Shown: positions 62,926 to 64,000 of the stretch, piece by piece
How the letters are laid out: every line of letters begins with the position of its first letter
How positions within the stretch are numbered: position 1 is the first letter of the stretch
DNA from: Syntrophotalea carbinolica DSM 2380
GTDB taxonomy: Bacteria; Desulfobacterota; Desulfuromonadia; Desulfuromonadales; Syntrophotaleaceae
NCBI RefSeq assembly: GCF_000012885.1
Contig: NC_007498.2
Coordinates: 1,612,001-1,676,000 of the forward strand
DNA: 64,000 nucleotides
Direction of reading: 5' to 3'
Notes under the pieces: generated by a model
Database searches by the model: none
Told to the model about the DNA's origin: nothing
Seen by the model: only the letters and a program-made list of their open reading frames with translations
Program-made: the position numbers and the translations under genes

Positions 62926-63579
62926 ATGGATTATTCGATAGCCCGGCGATTAATGGTTGAACAGCAGGTTATTCGCCGAGGAGTGAGCGATCCCCTGGTT
63001 GTTGATGCCATGATGCGGGTTCCGCGTCACTTGTTTGTCGAAGAGGCTTTGTGGTCGCAGGCCTACAGTGATTTTCCTTTGCCCATCGGCGAAAAACAGA
63101 CCATTTCTCAACCCTTTATGGTTGCGTTTATGACTGAATCCCTGTGCTTGCACGGTGGTGAAAAAGTTCTTGAAATAGGTACGGGTTCGGGTTATCAGGC
63201 TGCAGTGTTGAGTCAGATCGTCTCCCGTGTTTATACGGTGGAGCGTTTACCCGGTCTGGCGCGACGGGCTCGCAGGATACTCGATTCGGTTGGGTGCCGG
63301 AACGTCAATATCAAACTTACCGACGGCACCTTCGGATGGGAAGAAGAATCGCCCTTTGACGGTATTGTTGTTACTGCCGGCAGTCCGCAGATCCCACATC
63401 ACTATCTGGAGCAGTTGGCTGTTGGCGGGCGTCTTGTGATTCCTGTCGGAAATCGGGGCAGCCAGGTTCTCAAGCGGGTAGTGCGAACCGGGGTCGAAAA
63501 ATTTTCCGAGGAAGATCTGCTGGATTGCCGTTTTGTCCCCTTGGTAGGGAAGTATGGCTGGCACGAAGAGGGGGATTGA
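62926..63579 (+). CDS. pcm: Protein-L-isoaspartate O-methyltransferase
   Basis: The family signature is clear: [54 protein letters not shown] (SAM loop), [15 protein letters not shown] and [14 protein letters not shown]. It repairs isoaspartyl damage in aged proteins. The ATG at 62926 has AAGGA eight bases upstream; the frame is open further upstream. 217 residues, standard. It ends three bases before the next gene. Confidence 0.97.
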   Translation: MDYSIARRLMVEQQVIRRGVSDPLVVDAMMRVPRHLFVEEALWSQAYSDFPLPIGEKQTISQPFMVAFMTESLCLHGGEKVLEIGTGSGYQAAVLSQIVSRVYTVERLPGLARRARRILDSVGCRNVNIKLTDGTFGWEEESPFDGIVVTAGSPQIPHHYLEQLAVGGRLVIPVGNRGSQVLKRVVRTGVEKFSEEDLLDCRFVPLVGKYGWHEEGD

Positions 63580-63582
63580 ACA

Positions 63583-64000
63583 ATGAAGTTGATTCGTCGG
63601 CTCTACGATTGGGTTTTACGCTGGGCGGATACCTCCTACGGTATGCCCGCATTATTTCTTCTGGCGTTTGCGGAGTCGTCCTTTTTTCCTATTCCTCCCG
63701 ATGTGTTGCTCATGGCTTTGGCCCTTGGCAAGCCTCGCGCTTCATACCGGTTCGCCGCTATCGCTTCGGTCGGGTCGATACTTGGCGGGGCGTTGGGGTA
63801 TGCTATCGGGCTTGGTTTCTGGGATGTGCTCGGCGACTTTTTCTATAGTTATGTCCCGATGTTCAGCGAGCAGGGGTTCATAGAAGTGCAGCGCCTGTTC
63901 GAAACATATGATTTCTGGGTGGTTTTCACTGCCGGATTCACGCCCATACCCTATAAAATCATCACCATCGGTGCGGGGGTGTTTCACATTAACTTCGCTA
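63583..64000 (+). CDS. DedA/YqaA-family membrane protein (3' end outside window)
   Basis: The first 139 codons show hydrophobic helices with ALFLLAFAESSFFPIPPDVL, GSILGGALGYAIGLGFW and FTAGFTPIPYKIITIGAG, the SNARE-associated (DedA/VTT) domain as found in YqaA proteins, which act in membrane homeostasis or lipid transport. The ATG is four bases after the pcm stop, so the gene is in the surE-pcm operon. In many relatives nlpD and rpoS follow; that region is beyond the window. Confidence 0.9.
   Translation, partial: MKLIRRLYDWVLRWADTSYGMPALFLLAFAESSFFPIPPDVLLMALALGKPRASYRFAAIASVGSILGGALGYAIGLGFWDVLGDFFYSYVPMFSEQGFIEVQRLFETYDFWVVFTAGFTPIPYKIITIGAGVFHINFA

Overview
The window looks like a chromosomal segment of a Gram-negative anaerobe, most probably a deltaproteobacterium of the Desulfuromonadales (Pelobacter/Geobacter-like; inferred from gene content, not from a search). 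Supporting signs are a glycyl-radical diol dehydratase with its activase, lysine 2,3-aminomutase plus beta-lysine acetyltransferase (osmolyte synthesis), a DUF4388/REC protein, LptE and a porin (outer membrane), and frequent TTG starts. Base composition is moderately GC-rich in housekeeping regions and clearly AT-richer in several cassette genes and in the kamA leader.

Layout. 1-3685: the 3' part of an SbcC/Rad50-like ATPase and an FAD-dependent geranylgeranyl-reductase-family enzyme. 3835-18200: a chromosomal integron. intI lies on the minus strand, followed by an attI region and an array of about ten gene cassettes separated by attC sites of varied sequence. The array is broken by four different insertion sequences (IS481-like with an inverted partial copy, IS3, IS1182 and an IS110/IS1111-type element). 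One IS splits a prephenate dehydratase cassette, one truncates two cassettes, and two sit inside attC sites. 18324-24600: rhodanese, NhaA antiporter behind a yybP-ykoY (manganese) riboswitch, PEBP protein, methyltransferase plus M48 protease, and a SPASM radical SAM protein. 24627-33258: a minus-strand operon (membrane protein, glycyl-radical dehydratase, activase, porin) divergent from a PocR-domain histidine kinase and NarL-type regulator, with a direct repeat between them. 34055-36200: kamA-ablB. 36308-40916: tRNA-Pro, tRNA-Arg, rnc, an Elp3-like radical SAM protein, era and der.

41010-47184 is a compact signalling cluster (DUF4388-REC-GAF protein, CheA-like kinase, two CheY-like regulators, coiled-coil GAF protein). 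47316-64000 is mostly translation and envelope housekeeping: infA, leuS-lptE-holA, rpsT (convergent), murJ, tRNA-Val, thrS-infC-rpmI-rplT, pheS-pheT-ihfA-merR-type regulator, surE-pcm and a DedA-type membrane protein cut by the window end.

The most interesting parts are the IS-riddled integron, including a candidate bridge-RNA region in the attC-targeting IS1111-type element, the sensor-controlled glycyl-radical diol operon, the Mn2+-type riboswitch in front of nhaA, and the AUA start of infC. I found no CRISPR array or prophage.
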